From the NCBI RefSeq assembly GCF_005154805.1, contig NZ_CP039727.1, positions 4,833,501-4,897,500 of the forward strand: 64,000 bases of DNA, read 5' to 3'. A program made the position numbers and the translations under genes. The stretch comes from Bacillus sp. S3. GTDB taxonomy: Bacteria; Bacillota; Bacilli; Bacillales; Cytobacillaceae. The notes below the pieces were generated by a model. The model worked only from the letters and a program-made list of their open reading frames with translations, made no database searches and was not told the DNA's origin. Below are positions 9,124 to 17,898 of this stretch, in pieces. Every line of letters starts with the position of its first letter. The first letter of the stretch is position 1.

Positions 9124-9179
9124 AATAAAAAAGCCTTGAGCAGCATCGTGTAAAAATCACTGTTCAAGACTTTTTTATT
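9124..9179 (-). terminator. Bidirectional-type terminator 3-prime of hxlR
   Basis: A 20-base stem (AATAAAAAAGCCTTGAGCAG against its complement with two G-U pairs) flanked by A/T runs on both sides. On the minus strand it follows hxlR by 24 bases. Confidence 0.8.
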
Positions 9180-9203
9180 AGAAAGCATGAAAAGGAATTT
9201 TTT

Positions 9204-9569
9204 CTACTTAACAGCAGATGGAGGCTCAGGTTCCTTTTCCAATACATGCTCAATATAATTTTTGCCCCATTCATACATAGCCTCTAAAATCGGCATAAGT
9301 TTTCTTCCATACTCAGTCAAGGAATATTCCACTTTCGGTGGAACGACAGGGTAAACTTCTCGATGCACGATTAAATGATCTTCCAGTTCTCGTAATTGAC
9401 TAACAAGCATTCTTTGCGTAATACCTGGCATAAGGGACTTTAATTCACCAAATCGTTTCGTTCCTTCCTTGCCTAGATGCCATAAAATTAACATTTTCCA
9501 CTTACCGCCAATAACGGCAAGCGTTAATTCCTTTTCACAATTAAAAGTTTTCTCTCCTAAATTTGGCAT
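9204..9569 (-). CDS. hxlR: HxlR-family transcriptional regulator of the formaldehyde operon
   Basis: 121 residues, one winged helix-turn-helix domain of the HxlR type: the N-terminal Cys in [21 protein letters not shown], the recognition helix region [17 protein letters not shown] and the wing [12 protein letters not shown]. It lies divergent to hxlAB, the arrangement in Bacillus subtilis where HxlR activates hxlAB in response to formaldehyde. ATG start follows GGGAGAGGTGAAGTAA. The conserved Cys early in the protein is the residue linked to formaldehyde sensing in this family. The short C-terminal tail ([11 protein letters not shown]) looks disordered. Confidence 0.88.
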   Translation of the reverse strand: MPNLGEKTFNCEKELTLAVIGGKWKMLILWHLGKEGTKRFGELKSLMPGITQRMLVSQLRELEDHLIVHREVYPVVPPKVEYSLTEYGRKLMPILEAMYEWGKNYIEHVLEKEPEPPSAVK

Positions 9570-9598
9570 TTACTTCACCTCTCCCTTATTTTACCCCT

Positions 9599-9667
9599 TA
9601 GTATACTTTTTAGCACTATATGCGATTAAAGTGCGTACTTTTAGTTTTATAACATACCTAGTATACT
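9599..9667 (+). promoter_or_regulatory. Probable HxlR operator region between hxlR and hxlA
   Basis: TAGTATACT is present twice, at 9599 and 9659, exactly 60 bases apart, each followed by a GCAC/GTGC block. Between them lies AGTGCGTACTTTTAG, a partial inverted copy. In B. subtilis HxlR binds repeated sites upstream of hxlAB; these repeats are the obvious candidates here. Confidence 0.5.
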
Positions 9668-9752
9668 AAGCAATGTGCTAGAGAGTAAATAGCTTTTCAA
9701 AAGGCCCGTGCCTTTAACACAATATAAAACATTCTATAAGGAGCGAATATAT

Positions 9753-10385
9753 ATGAAATTACAATTAGCATTAGATCTTGTCGATATTCCAGGAGCCATT
9801 GAAGTAGTGAAAGAGGTAGAAGAGTACATTGATGTAGTAGAAATTGGTACACCCGTGGTAATCAATGAAGGTCTTAAAGCAGTAAAAGAAGTAAAAGCTG
9901 CATTTCCTAACTTAACTGTATTAGCTGACTTGAAAATTATGGATGCCGCTGGATATGAAGTAAGCCAAGCATCTGCTGCAGGTGCTGACATTATTACGAT
10001 TCTTGGAACAGCGGAAGATGAGTCGATTAAAGGCGCAGTGGAAGAAGCGAAAAAACAAGGAAAAGAAATCCTTGTGGATATGATTGCAGTGAAAGACATT
10101 GCAGCCCGTGCGAAAGAATTGGACGAACTTGGTGCCGATTATATCTGCGTACACACAGGTTACGATCTGCAAGCCGTAGGAAAAAACTCCTTTGAAGATC
10201 TGCACACGATTAAGAGCGTTGTAAAAAATGCCAAAACGGCGATTGCCGGTGGAATCAAATTAGAAACACTTCCGGAAGTAATCAAAGAACACCCTGACCT
10301 CATTATTGTAGGCGGCGGTATCACAAGTAAAGAAGATAAACTAGCTACTGCACGTGAAATGCAGGAATTAATTAAACAAGGGTAA
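9753..10385 (+). CDS. hxlA: 3-hexulose-6-phosphate synthase
   Basis: 210 residues, the standard length, starting at ATG after AAGGAGCGAATATAT. It condenses formaldehyde with ribulose 5-phosphate to give hexulose 6-phosphate, the first step of the ribulose monophosphate pathway. The OMP-decarboxylase-type barrel motifs are clear: ALDLVDIPGA, EIGTPVVINEG, ADLKIMDAAGYE (the DxKxxD-like catalytic block) and VGGGITSKED near the phosphate site. hxlB follows after six bases, so the pair is co-transcribed. In this setting it most likely detoxifies formaldehyde rather than supporting growth on methanol. Confidence 0.95.
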   Translation: MKLQLALDLVDIPGAIEVVKEVEEYIDVVEIGTPVVINEGLKAVKEVKAAFPNLTVLADLKIMDAAGYEVSQASAAGADIITILGTAEDESIKGAVEEAKKQGKEILVDMIAVKDIAARAKELDELGADYICVHTGYDLQAVGKNSFEDLHTIKSVVKNAKTAIAGGIKLETLPEVIKEHPDLIIVGGGITSKEDKLATAREMQELIKQG

Positions 10386-10391
10386 TGTCCG

Positions 10392-10949
10392 ATGGAGACT
10401 ACACAGTATTTAGCCAAAGTCGTTGAAGAATTAAGTCAAACGGTACACTTAATCTCTGACTCAGAAGCAGAGAAATTAGTCAATCAGATTTTAGCATCCA
10501 AGAAAATCTTTGTGGCAGGTGCTGGCAGATCTGGATTTATGGGTAAATCTTTTGTGATGCGAATGATGCACATGGGGATTGATGCCTATGTAGTTGGTGA
10601 AACCGTAACAGCTAACTTAGAAGAGGGCGATCTATTAATCGTTGGTTCAGGTTCAGGAGAAACCAAAACGTTAGTTGCCATTGCTGAAAAAGCGAAAAGC
10701 TTAGGAGGTACAGTCGCAGCGATAACCATTTCACCTGAATCAACCATTGGAAAATTAGCCGATATGATTGTTAAATTACCGGGAGTAACGAAAGACCAGT
10801 CCGAAGGTGATTACAAGACTATTCAACCAATGGGATCTCTATTTGAGCAAACGATGTTGTTATTTTATGATGCCATAATCCTACGCTTCATGGAAAAAAA
10901 AGGCTTAGATTCTACTAAAATGTATGGTAAACATGCGAATCTTGAATAG
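10392..10949 (+). CDS. hxlB: 6-phospho-3-hexuloisomerase
   Basis: 185 residues, the family length. It converts hexulose 6-phosphate to fructose 6-phosphate, completing formaldehyde fixation. A single SIS domain is visible, with FVAGAGRSGFMGKSF at the sugar-phosphate site and VGSGSGETKTLV and ITISPESTIGKLAD as the following loops. The ATG lies six bases after the hxlA stop and is preceded by GGTAATGTCCG, a weak site, suggesting translational coupling. A dispersed repeat is inserted between this gene and the probable operon terminator at 11267. Confidence 0.95.
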   Translation: METTQYLAKVVEELSQTVHLISDSEAEKLVNQILASKKIFVAGAGRSGFMGKSFVMRMMHMGIDAYVVGETVTANLEEGDLLIVGSGSGETKTLVAIAEKAKSLGGTVAAITISPESTIGKLADMIVKLPGVTKDQSEGDYKTIQPMGSLFEQTMLLFYDAIILRFMEKKGLDSTKMYGKHANLE

Positions 10950-10952
10950 AGT

Positions 10953-11170
10953 AAGAAAAGCACAAGCGCCCTGGTCAGCGGCGTATGGCCTCCTCGAAAA
11001 AGCTAACGCTTTTTCTTCGTGCGATGCCTATGCTGTCGAAGCTTTCCTTGTGGAGCGCTCCAACTGAGATAAAGGAAACACGATGAACGGAGCGAATCGA
11101 TGTTGACTTATCGTAGGGCGGAGAGCTAAGGACACTAGCCGCTAGGGCGCTGGAGCTGGACATTTCTCAA
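10953..11170. repeat. Dispersed MITE-like repeat, copy 1
   Basis: About 215 bases starting AGAAAAGCACAAGCGCCCTG and ending AGGGCGCTGGAGCTGGAC. The ends are inverted (AAGCGCCCT / AGGGCGCT). The same element without a roughly 55-base internal segment (about 10991-11047) is at 16436-16602. No coding capacity; likely a non-autonomous repeat that can form an extended hairpin. Confidence 0.8.
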
Positions 11171-11266
11171 AGCCGAAACTTATAAATTCTTATATTATAA
11201 AATATCCTGAAAAGGCCACTAACTGGTTCAGTTATTGGGGAGAAAACATTAAATACCGCCTATTGG

Positions 11267-11301
11267 GGGACACAATTCATATGAATGAGTGTCCCTTTTT
11301 T
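11267..11301 (+). terminator. Rho-independent terminator, probably of hxlAB
   Basis: GGGACAC pairs with GTGTCCC, with the inner ATTCAT/ATGAAT also paired, followed by six T residues. It lies 318 bases after hxlB, with repeat copy 1 between, so the repeat appears to have landed inside the transcript tail. Confidence 0.8.
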
Positions 11302-11433
11302 GCATTACAGCACGTTCTGTTAGCAGCAAGTTTCCAAGGGGCGATTGTCTATACAGTGGCATTCTTAGTATGGGGAATTGGCAGTGGAATCATCTATCAT
11401 AAAAATTTTATTTTGTATAAATATTCTAAATGA
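11302..11433 (+). pseudogene. C-terminal fragment of a membrane protein
   Basis: The reading frame gives LQHVLLAASFQGAIVYTVAF and ends in a basic tail (HKNFILYKYSK). It contains one and a half hydrophobic helices. The only in-frame ATG lies inside the terminator stem at 11281, with no ribosome site, so this is more likely the tail of a lost gene than a real 50-residue peptide. Family not recognised. Confidence 0.35.
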
Positions 11434-11458
11434 AAAAAAGCTTACTCAAATAGTAAGC

Positions 11459-11899
11459 TTAACCGCTATAAACACTATCACATGTTCCAGCTTTTGGTTC
11501 ATAAAAACAATGTTCTTTAAATTGACCAGAATGAGGTTGACCGTACCATGTTGGAGGACATGGAGCATGTGGATTAAAATACCATAGTGCAAATTTCGCT
11601 GGGTGATCTCTCCAATAATTCAAATTTTGTTTTGCTAATCTTTTTTCAGATGTTCTTGCTCTTTGATAAAAAACATTTCCTTTTTGAACTGCTTCAAAAG
11701 AATAATTTCCTCCTTGTACTTGAAATATAACATCATGAATAGTCTTTACATCTTTGAAGTCTAAACAGGTTGCTACACACCGATTCACTATTACATTTCC
11801 AACATATAGCATTCCTTGTTTTCCTTCACCTTCGGCTTCTGCTCTCATCATCCTTGCCATTTCGTCTACTTCATAACTTCGATAATTTACTCTTGGCAT
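11459..11899 (-). CDS. cwlJ: CwlJ-type spore cortex-lytic hydrolase
   Basis: 146 residues, close to the 142 of B. subtilis CwlJ, and like it lacking a signal peptide or peptidoglycan-binding domain. The SleB/CwlJ (Hydrolase_2) domain fills the protein: MARMMRAEAEGEGKQGMLYV with the catalytic Glu, VGNVIVNR, FQVQGGNYSFEAV, and WYFNPHAPCPPTW near the end. CwlJ sits in the spore coat-cortex region and is activated by Ca-dipicolinate during germination. B. subtilis cwlJ is followed by gerQ; I see no gerQ here. ATG start after TTGGGGTGATAAT. A second cwlJ elsewhere in the genome cannot be excluded. Confidence 0.88.
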   Translation of the reverse strand: MPRVNYRSYEVDEMARMMRAEAEGEGKQGMLYVGNVIVNRCVATCLDFKDVKTIHDVIFQVQGGNYSFEAVQKGNVFYQRARTSEKRLAKQNLNYWRDHPAKFALWYFNPHAPCPPTWYGQPHSGQFKEHCFYEPKAGTCDSVYSG

Positions 11900-12140
11900 A
11901 TTATCACCCCAAAATATAGTTATGAAAAAAAGCCTACATTCATGTCATTGTTTATGAAGCACCTTCTCATTTGCTGCACATTTTCACCGTACTACGCAAC
12001 AAATCCACTTTACGATTGTTCAAAAAATGGAACTTTTAAGCCGTATAAACGTTTTATTCATCTTCTCCTGCAGCTATTTTGCAACTTCCGGATCTGCAAG
12101 GCTCTGTTATGATTTGTTGTTGATTTTCGTGTTGTATGAG

Positions 12141-12345
12141 AATTCATAGACGGAGAATTTCCGGCTAATGTATATTGAGGAAGCTTAAGAAGCAGATATA
12201 AACGGAGTTATTCCGGTTATCTGCTCAAAAGAAGGCAAAATTCAATGATTTCGATCATATAACCGGAAAAGCTTCCTTTAATTTCAAGGAAATCTAGGTA
12301 TTTCCCAATTTAAACGGAATTTTGCCGTTTATTTTTCAAACACAG
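12141..12345. repeat. Cluster of four CGGA...TCCG hairpins, spacing 52-61-51
   Basis: Hairpin cores of the type AAACGGAATTTTGCCGTTTA begin (CGGA) at 12151, 12203, 12264 and 12315. The spacings, 52, 61 and 51 bases, match those of a second cluster at 52350-52560. The surrounding 11900-12526 stretch holds no gene that I can support. Confidence 0.75.
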
Positions 12346-12526
12346 TGAAATTTGGATTCTAGCCTTTTTTACTCCCGTTTTTTGGGTTTTTATTAAAAAC
12401 AAATGTATATTGGAGGGCTCCTAACTCGGAAGGGAAACTTATACAATTTTCTTATCTGCTCGATAGGCACCTTTTTAGTTTTCTTGCTTATAATTAAGCA
12501 AGAGCTAATGGATAGGGGTGTGTTAA

Positions 12527-12745
12527 TTGCCAGCGATTACTGGGCAGGTTCAAATTCTTAATATAGGTGGTGGCATTACACAAGTTGGAGATAGTCTGTT
12601 TATATCATCAAAAGAAGCTGATAAGACGTTTGCAGGCTGTGGGGGATTTAACACAGGCGGATTGGTTATTGCCAATAATGGAATAAGTTCTACCAACACT
12701 CTTGACCCTAATATAATAGATCAACCGATTGCGGGAAATAATTAG
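12527..12745 (+). CDS. GerPA/GerPF-family spore germination protein
   Basis: 72 residues from TTG, the normal length for GerPA/GerPF. The pattern MPAITGQVQILNIGGGITQVGDS, FAGCGGFNTGGLVIANNGIS and LDPNIIDQPI matches the family closely (MPAIVG..I.....G.V.FGD, GAGSGNTG, NNG.S.TNT.DPD). GerP proteins act in the spore coat and speed the passage of germinants to inner-membrane receptors. They usually lie in a six-gene gerP operon; here the gene stands alone, so it is a stand-alone paralogue. AGGGGTGTG serves as ribosome site. A hairpin terminator follows. Confidence 0.85.
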   Translation: MPAITGQVQILNIGGGITQVGDSLFISSKEADKTFAGCGGFNTGGLVIANNGISSTNTLDPNIIDQPIAGNN

Positions 12746-12780
12746 GGTAGGTAGTCCCAGATAAACAATATACAAAAAGT

Positions 12781-12811
12781 GAGTGTCAAATTGGCTGTGA
12801 ATTTGGCACTC
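12781..12811 (+). terminator. Hairpin terminator between the GerPA-like gene and the convergent epimerase
   Basis: GAGTGTCAAATT pairs with AATTTGGCACTC. It can serve both converging transcripts. Confidence 0.7.
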
Positions 12812-12825
12812 TTATCTTATTCCTT

Positions 12826-13728
12826 TTATTTCGTAAGTAAATCTTTTAAGGCTGGGCGGAGTGTTGGGTGCATGAAGGTAAACCCATTTTCGCTTAACAC
12901 TTTCGGAACAACATGTTGACCCTCAAGAACAAGTTTACTTTTTCGTCCTAGTAGCAATCTCATAATGAAGGAAGGAACAGGTAACCAATGTGGGCGATGT
13001 AAAACAGAACCAATCGTTTTACCAAAAGACTTCATACGAACTGGAGTGGGAGCTGTGACATTAACCGGTCCACGTAAATTGGGATAAGTAATGACAAATT
13101 CTATAGCTCGGACAACATCTGTCATATGAACCCAAGATACCCATTGTTCGCCTGTACCCACTGTACCTCCAGCAAACAATCTATATGGCAGCACCATAAG
13201 GGGAAATGCTCCACCTTCCTTATCAAGTACAACACCGAATCTCATAAGCGCTGTTCGGGTTCCAACTGTTTCTGCTTGTTTAGCTTTGTTTTCCCAGTCA
13301 TATACAGTCTGACCTAGAAAATCATTTGATGTTTCTAACGAATCTTCCGTATATGTAGCATGTATTGACGCGGGGTAAATGCCAATCGCACTGGCATTGA
13401 TCAATACAGCTGGCTTACTAGGTAATAGAGATATGATTCGTACTAATTCTTCTGTTGCTGCCATCCGGCTAGTATAAATTTGTTTCTTATGGTTGGTATT
13501 CCATCTTCCATTATTGATTGAAACCCCTGCTAAATTAATAAATACATCCGAATCTCTCAATTCATTTTCAGGAGAAGTTCCTTCTTCAAGCCATTGTACA
13601 TAATGAACATTGCCTGAATTCTTTTTTGCTTTCCTTGTTAAGATAATAATTTTATGGCCCGCCCTTATAAGGTGATCAGTCAATTTCTGTCCTATAAATC
13701 CTGAACCGCCAGCAATAACAATCTTCAT
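12826..13728 (-). CDS. yfhF: TIGR01777-family epimerase (SDR39U1-like, YfhF type)
   Basis: 300 residues from the ATG after GGGAGGGATGGA; a longer frame adds six residues with no ribosome site. The N-terminal Rossmann motif is IAGGSGFIGQKLTDHLI, the TIGR01777 signature follows (INLAGVSI, TSRMAATEELV, NASAIGIYP) and the C-terminal DUF1731-type end is present (LLLGRKSKLVLEGQHVVP, LRPALKDLL). The family binds NADP(H) but its substrate is unknown; some members affect cell division and envelope growth. Single-gene transcript; 45 bases upstream ends the HXXEE gene on the same strand. Confidence 0.9.
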   Translation of the reverse strand: MKIVIAGGSGFIGQKLTDHLIRAGHKIIILTRKAKKNSGNVHYVQWLEEGTSPENELRDSDVFINLAGVSINNGRWNTNHKKQIYTSRMAATEELVRIISLLPSKPAVLINASAIGIYPASIHATYTEDSLETSNDFLGQTVYDWENKAKQAETVGTRTALMRFGVVLDKEGGAFPLMVLPYRLFAGGTVGTGEQWVSWVHMTDVVRAIEFVITYPNLRGPVNVTAPTPVRMKSFGKTIGSVLHRPHWLPVPSFIMRLLLGRKSKLVLEGQHVVPKVLSENGFTFMHPTLRPALKDLLTK

Positions 13729-13773
13729 TCCATCCCTCCCATGCAAAATGATTTCATTTTTTTCAAAATCCGG

Positions 13774-14307
13774 TTATCGAATAAAATAACGGCCTAAAAG
13801 ATTGCCAACTAGAAAAACCAGGATCATAATCAGACTAACCGGGAGACTGGTGAATAGCAAGTGCCAGTCCATCTGTCCATATTCGGCTAAAAAATAATAG
13901 GTAAGAAGGCAGTAAGGGATAAGGAGGAACAGTGACGTGATAATGCCAGGCGTGTAGCCCCTGAACATGATGGTTTGAACTATATGCATGAATGCCTGCA
14001 AAACAAATAAATTAAGAATGGCTGTAAATAATAGAAAACCCCCTCCGTTAGCGGCCATGACTGCAGTGAATGTGATAATCAGTAAAATCCATGCAGCCGA
14101 AACAGCAAGCTGGGCAGCGGTCGAACCTAGTTTCTCCCTCATTCTTAATGTTCGTTCGACGAAGTTCGTTTTCGGATATTTGATTCTGTTTGCAGCCATG
14201 GAAGATTCAATGGTTATGATCTCTTCTAAGTCATGGAAAATAAAAATGATGGGAAACAACCAAATGAATGTTTTAAGATCCAAAAATGGATGGAGCGCCC
14301 CTAACAT
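13774..14307 (-). CDS. HXXEE-domain membrane protein
   Basis: 177 residues with about five hydrophobic helices. The defining motif is visible early: FHDLEEI (H-x-x-E-E) within the first helix pair. Later helices end in the C-terminal VFLVGNLLGRYFIR. Family members are predicted integral membrane proteins of unknown function, possibly metal-binding through the His/Glu set. ATG start follows AAAGGGGGCAGGAAAG. It may share a transcript with the downstream epimerase gene. Confidence 0.8.
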   Translation of the reverse strand: MLGALHPFLDLKTFIWLFPIIFIFHDLEEIITIESSMAANRIKYPKTNFVERTLRMREKLGSTAAQLAVSAAWILLIITFTAVMAANGGGFLLFTAILNLFVLQAFMHIVQTIMFRGYTPGIITSLFLLIPYCLLTYYFLAEYGQMDWHLLFTSLPVSLIMILVFLVGNLLGRYFIR

Positions 14308-14442
14308 CTTTCCTGCCCCCTTTTAGATGGTAGAATTTCGTTTTTATCCAAGACGGCCCGTCTGTTAGTTTGTTCATTTTATGGGACAGAACAGTAAAGT
14401 ATGCCAAAGGTCACCCAAGAGATTTTTTGAATACACAAGCCT

Positions 14443-16347
14443 TTAATTAACATCCTTGTGTGATACATCCGTTAGGAGCTGCCCGCCAGCTAATTTTTGA
14501 TAATGGGCCAGGGAAAGCAATGGAAAAACATATTCATAACAATGATAATTGAGATAGAAAGATCCTGCCATCCCCCTTCCTTTTGGGTAGGTCGTCGTCC
14601 AATCTTTTTCTTTATGATCCACTAAAAAAGCGGCACCGTTTTCAATTTCAGGTGTCACTCCAGTTGTGGCCGCGATCAGTGTGTCAAGCGCCCAAGCGGT
14701 ATGAGTGCGGGTACTTTCGCCCAGTGGCACATAGCAATTTTTAGTATCACTTTTACAGGATTCTCCCCACCCCCCGTCGGGATTCTGAATTTCCCGCAGC
14801 CAAGTTAGCGCCTTTTGAATAGCTGGATGATTCGGGGAAACCCCCACTGCAACCATTCCCGTTACAGCCGCCCAAGTGCCATAAATATACACGCCCCATC
14901 GCCCCACCCAGGAACCATCGGAATTTTGCTGACGCAACAGCCAGCGAATTCCACGTTTCACCATGGGATGGTGCTGATCCAAATGGGTATAGTTTCCGAA
15001 GAACTCTAAAGTCCTTCCCGTTAAATCAACCGTCGACGGATCAATCAATAAATCCTTTCCACCCTCTATCGGTAACAAATTCAACACTTTCTTGTTCACA
15101 TTCTTTTCGAATGCCGCCCAACCGCCGTCATTGTTTTGCATGGAAATGAGCCAGTTTATTCCACGATCCCATGCCTGCCGGCAATCCACTTGCTCTTTGG
15201 CCAACGTACGGATCGCCCTTAGTGCAGCTGTTGTGTCGTCAATATCTGGGTGGATTGTGTTCAAGTCCGCAAACCCCCAGCCTCCCGGTAACAGGTTCGG
15301 TTCATGAATGACCCAATCCCCATATGTGAGATGCTGACGGGAGAGAATGTACTGATTGGCCTTTTGTATCGTGGCGGATGAATAGGGAACTCCAGATTCT
15401 TGCAGGGCATAATTAATTAAAGTCGTATTCCAGACCGAAGCCGTCGTATACTGGCAGTGAAGTTCTCCGTCAATCTGGCAGGTCATCGCTTTTAAACCTT
15501 TTACAGCACGAGTAATCACCGGATGTGTATTCGTATAACCCCTAGCCAGTAAGGCATAAATCATGAGAGAAGTCGTGCTGAAATAATTTAAATAGGTGCC
15601 GTCCGGTTCAATTCGGTCCAGCATATATTTTTCGGCGCGATATAAAGTCAACTCGCGAAGGTTTCCATGGAATTTCAGGCCCTGAATCCCCTTTTTAATC
15701 AATTTGACCAACGAACGGGCCTCTTCTGTTTGATCTTCTGTAAAAAAACGAACTTCTTTTTTTTGAAACAAATCGGAGAGATCGGGTGATCGCTCTGTTC
15801 TCCTGCGAAAATTCGTATTGGCGAGAATCAAAAAAGGGATAATGTTCGCTCTTCCGTACACGGAGAAGTCAAAAAGATTGATGGGAAAGGAGTCTGGTAA
15901 AAGCATCACTTCAATATTAATGGGGAAATGCGGCCACGGACATTGTCCTGTTATGGCCAACATGATTTTCAAAAACATATGAACTTCCGCCGCTCCTCCG
16001 TTTGCCATAATAAACCTTCTAGCTGCCTGAATTTCCTGGTCCTTTCGATTCCGGTAGCCAGAATAAAGAAGGGCATAATAAGCTTCAACAGTGGCTGTCA
16101 GATTCCCTTTTTCCTCATCATGAAATAGCTTCCATGATCCATCTTCCTGTTGTTTTCCTGCAATCCGTTTCACCAATTCTTTTATGAACTCCTCGTCACT
16201 TATCTCCAAGGTCCGTAATAAGATAATCATACTGCAGTCTGTTGCAATCCCGGTCTCGAAAGGATAATGCCAGGCCCCGTCCTCTGATTGGTCTCGGGCG
16301 AACTGATTGGCAATTCTGTTCATTTCCTTATATACCCGATGCCTCAT
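14443..16347 (-). CDS. sqhC: Sporulenol synthase / squalene-hopene cyclase family
   Basis: 634 residues from the ATG preceded by AGAGGATGGGTACTT. It closely follows B. subtilis SqhC in length and order. The catalytic DxDD block is PDIDDTTAALRA; several QW repeats are visible (RFIMANGG, QNNDGGWAAFEKN, QQNSDGSWVGRWG, QNPDGGWGESC). SqhC cyclises tetraprenyl-beta-curcumene to sporulenol, a sesquarterpene of the spore; some relatives make hopanoids from squalene, and sequence alone does not settle which here. The closeness to SqhC and the neighbouring yppC-like gene favour sporulenol. Loosely membrane-associated enzyme. A MITE-like repeat lies upstream, between it and yppC. Confidence 0.9.
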   Translation of the reverse strand: MRHRVYKEMNRIANQFARDQSEDGAWHYPFETGIATDCSMIILLRTLEISDEEFIKELVKRIAGKQQEDGSWKLFHDEEKGNLTATVEAYYALLYSGYRNRKDQEIQAARRFIMANGGAAEVHMFLKIMLAITGQCPWPHFPINIEVMLLPDSFPINLFDFSVYGRANIIPFLILANTNFRRRTERSPDLSDLFQKKEVRFFTEDQTEEARSLVKLIKKGIQGLKFHGNLRELTLYRAEKYMLDRIEPDGTYLNYFSTTSLMIYALLARGYTNTHPVITRAVKGLKAMTCQIDGELHCQYTTASVWNTTLINYALQESGVPYSSATIQKANQYILSRQHLTYGDWVIHEPNLLPGGWGFADLNTIHPDIDDTTAALRAIRTLAKEQVDCRQAWDRGINWLISMQNNDGGWAAFEKNVNKKVLNLLPIEGGKDLLIDPSTVDLTGRTLEFFGNYTHLDQHHPMVKRGIRWLLRQQNSDGSWVGRWGVYIYGTWAAVTGMVAVGVSPNHPAIQKALTWLREIQNPDGGWGESCKSDTKNCYVPLGESTRTHTAWALDTLIAATTGVTPEIENGAAFLVDHKEKDWTTTYPKGRGMAGSFYLNYHCYEYVFPLLSLAHYQKLAGGQLLTDVSHKDVN

Positions 16348-16435
16348 AAGTACCCATCCTCTCCCCAAAATTCTTCTTTGTATTCATATTCCGTGAGCAA
16401 TATGAATATGCATTCCATTGACGGGGAGGCCGAGA

Positions 16436-16602
16436 CAGTAAGAAAAGCGCAAGCGCCCTGGTCAGCGGCGTATGGCCTGGAGCACTCCAACTGAGATAAA
16501 GGAAACACGAAGAGCCGGAGGCGATTCGATGTTGACTTATCGTAGGGCGGAGTGCGAAGGACACTAGCCGTTAGGGCGCTGGAGCTGGACAATTCTCAAA
16601 GT
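16436..16602. repeat. Dispersed MITE-like repeat, copy 2
   Basis: Same ends and order as copy 1 at 10953 (AAGCGCAAGCGCCCTGG ... AGGGCGCTGGAGCTGGAC) but lacking the 55-base inner segment. It occupies the divergent promoter region between sqhC and yppC, so it may carry or disturb a promoter. Confidence 0.8.
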
Positions 16603-16648
16603 TGAAATATTATACATTCTTTTCTTTCAAAATAAACTTTGATAAAGG

Positions 16649-17791
16649 GTGATGCCGTTTTTGCTGGACTCTTTCTCAGATGTCAAAAAAGAATTGAAAA
16701 AAAAGATGAAAAAGAAATCTTCCGGCCAGCTGCCCTGGTTATCAGAAAAAGATAAACAATGCATTCACCTTATAAGAGAACAGACGAGACAACTTAACCA
16801 AAACAATGTAGCACGGACGCAAGCTTATTTTCAGTTTTACCTTAAGCACCCTGAAATACATTGGGCCCTTCTCGGACATATGGTATCGCGAAACGTCGGT
16901 TGGAACATGACGGATTTAAAAGGGGAATTACTGACAAAACTTCTGCCTGAAAGAGATCAGATAGCTTTTTTTTCCTTTTTGGAACGCGGCAGCTGGTTGA
17001 TTTTTCAAGATGTATATCCTCAATTTTTGGTTTATGACCTGAGTGTGAGGTCCAGCCAAGAGATGTTCCACCTTTTACCTCATCTTTCCACTTCCACCTT
17101 CATGGAGACGTTGTGGCGTTATTTTTGGCACAGTGGAGATAGCTATGCGCTGGCGATTGCGACGGTGATCAATGAACAAAGCTATTTGGAAAAAAGATTG
17201 ATTCAAAATAATCATTTCAAAAATACCGTAACCGGTACGGTCAGCCTCAAAATGTATGATTTTTTGCGACTCAATAATATTCTTTTTCCCTACTATGAAG
17301 GGGAAAAGAGGGAGAAACCTTCACTTGCCGGCGCCACCTCACGGCATTTCACTTCGCTCCACGAAAGAATTTTATTCGGAAAACAATTGTATTCCCTGCT
17401 TTTTCAGCGGGAAGAGATTCTGGCGGGGGTCTTGAAATGGGCGCATAAACGCCCTCACACGGGCTCACGGAAAGATTATTGGCCTGATTTGTTTAATGAT
17501 GTAAACGAATCTTTTCCCCGTTCCCTTTATAAACGACGGGTGAAAAATTGCATGTTGAGAAAGGGCGCCGAGCGGCTGTACAGCCCGCCTTTAAAATACG
17601 CCTGGCCGAATACGCCTCATGAAGACGCGGAGAGCGTAGATTGGTTTGAGGATTGGCATGTTCTCGATTATATTGATAAAGAAGTCAGTATGAATGGCGA
17701 GATTTTAAATAATTATTGCAAAACCCTTGAAACAATTGAACTTGCGATTATGGCGAAGGAAGCCCTTCTGTTACGAGAAGAAGAATCATAA
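16649..17791 (+). CDS. yppC: DUF2515 protein (YppC-like)
   Basis: 380 residues, soluble, matching the DUF2515/YppC family of Bacillus: the LPWLSEKDKQCIHLIREQTR start, NVARTQAYFQFYLKHPEIHW, HMVSRNVGWNMTDLKG and the C-terminal HEDAESVDWFEDWHVLDYI are typical. Function unknown. GTG and ATG are adjacent at 16649 and 16652 and either could start; AAAGG lies close in front. Divergent from sqhC, with a repeat element in the shared intergenic space. A long hairpin terminator follows. Confidence 0.85.
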   Translation: MMPFLLDSFSDVKKELKKKMKKKSSGQLPWLSEKDKQCIHLIREQTRQLNQNNVARTQAYFQFYLKHPEIHWALLGHMVSRNVGWNMTDLKGELLTKLLPERDQIAFFSFLERGSWLIFQDVYPQFLVYDLSVRSSQEMFHLLPHLSTSTFMETLWRYFWHSGDSYALAIATVINEQSYLEKRLIQNNHFKNTVTGTVSLKMYDFLRLNNILFPYYEGEKREKPSLAGATSRHFTSLHERILFGKQLYSLLFQREEILAGVLKWAHKRPHTGSRKDYWPDLFNDVNESFPRSLYKRRVKNCMLRKGAERLYSPPLKYAWPNTPHEDAESVDWFEDWHVLDYIDKEVSMNGEILNNYCKTLETIELAIMAKEALLLREEES

Positions 17792-17821
17792 GCCTGAAGG
17801 ATAAAAAAAATTTCTTAGTTT

Positions 17822-17876
17822 ATCCCTTTGTAAATGGCTCTTTTAAAGGTCTTTTACAAAGGGATATTCTTTTTGT
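17822..17876 (+). terminator. Rho-independent terminator after yppC
   Basis: ATCCCTTTGTAAA pairs perfectly with TTTACAAAGGGAT, followed by ATTCTTTTTG. Confidence 0.8.
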
Positions 17877-17898
17877 TTTATCTTATCGAACATTTATA

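Noticed and set aside
11900..12120. A coding frame upstream of cwlJ (ATGAAGCACCTTCTCATTTG...)
   Set aside because: It lacks a ribosome site and its composition drifts; I could not support a gene.
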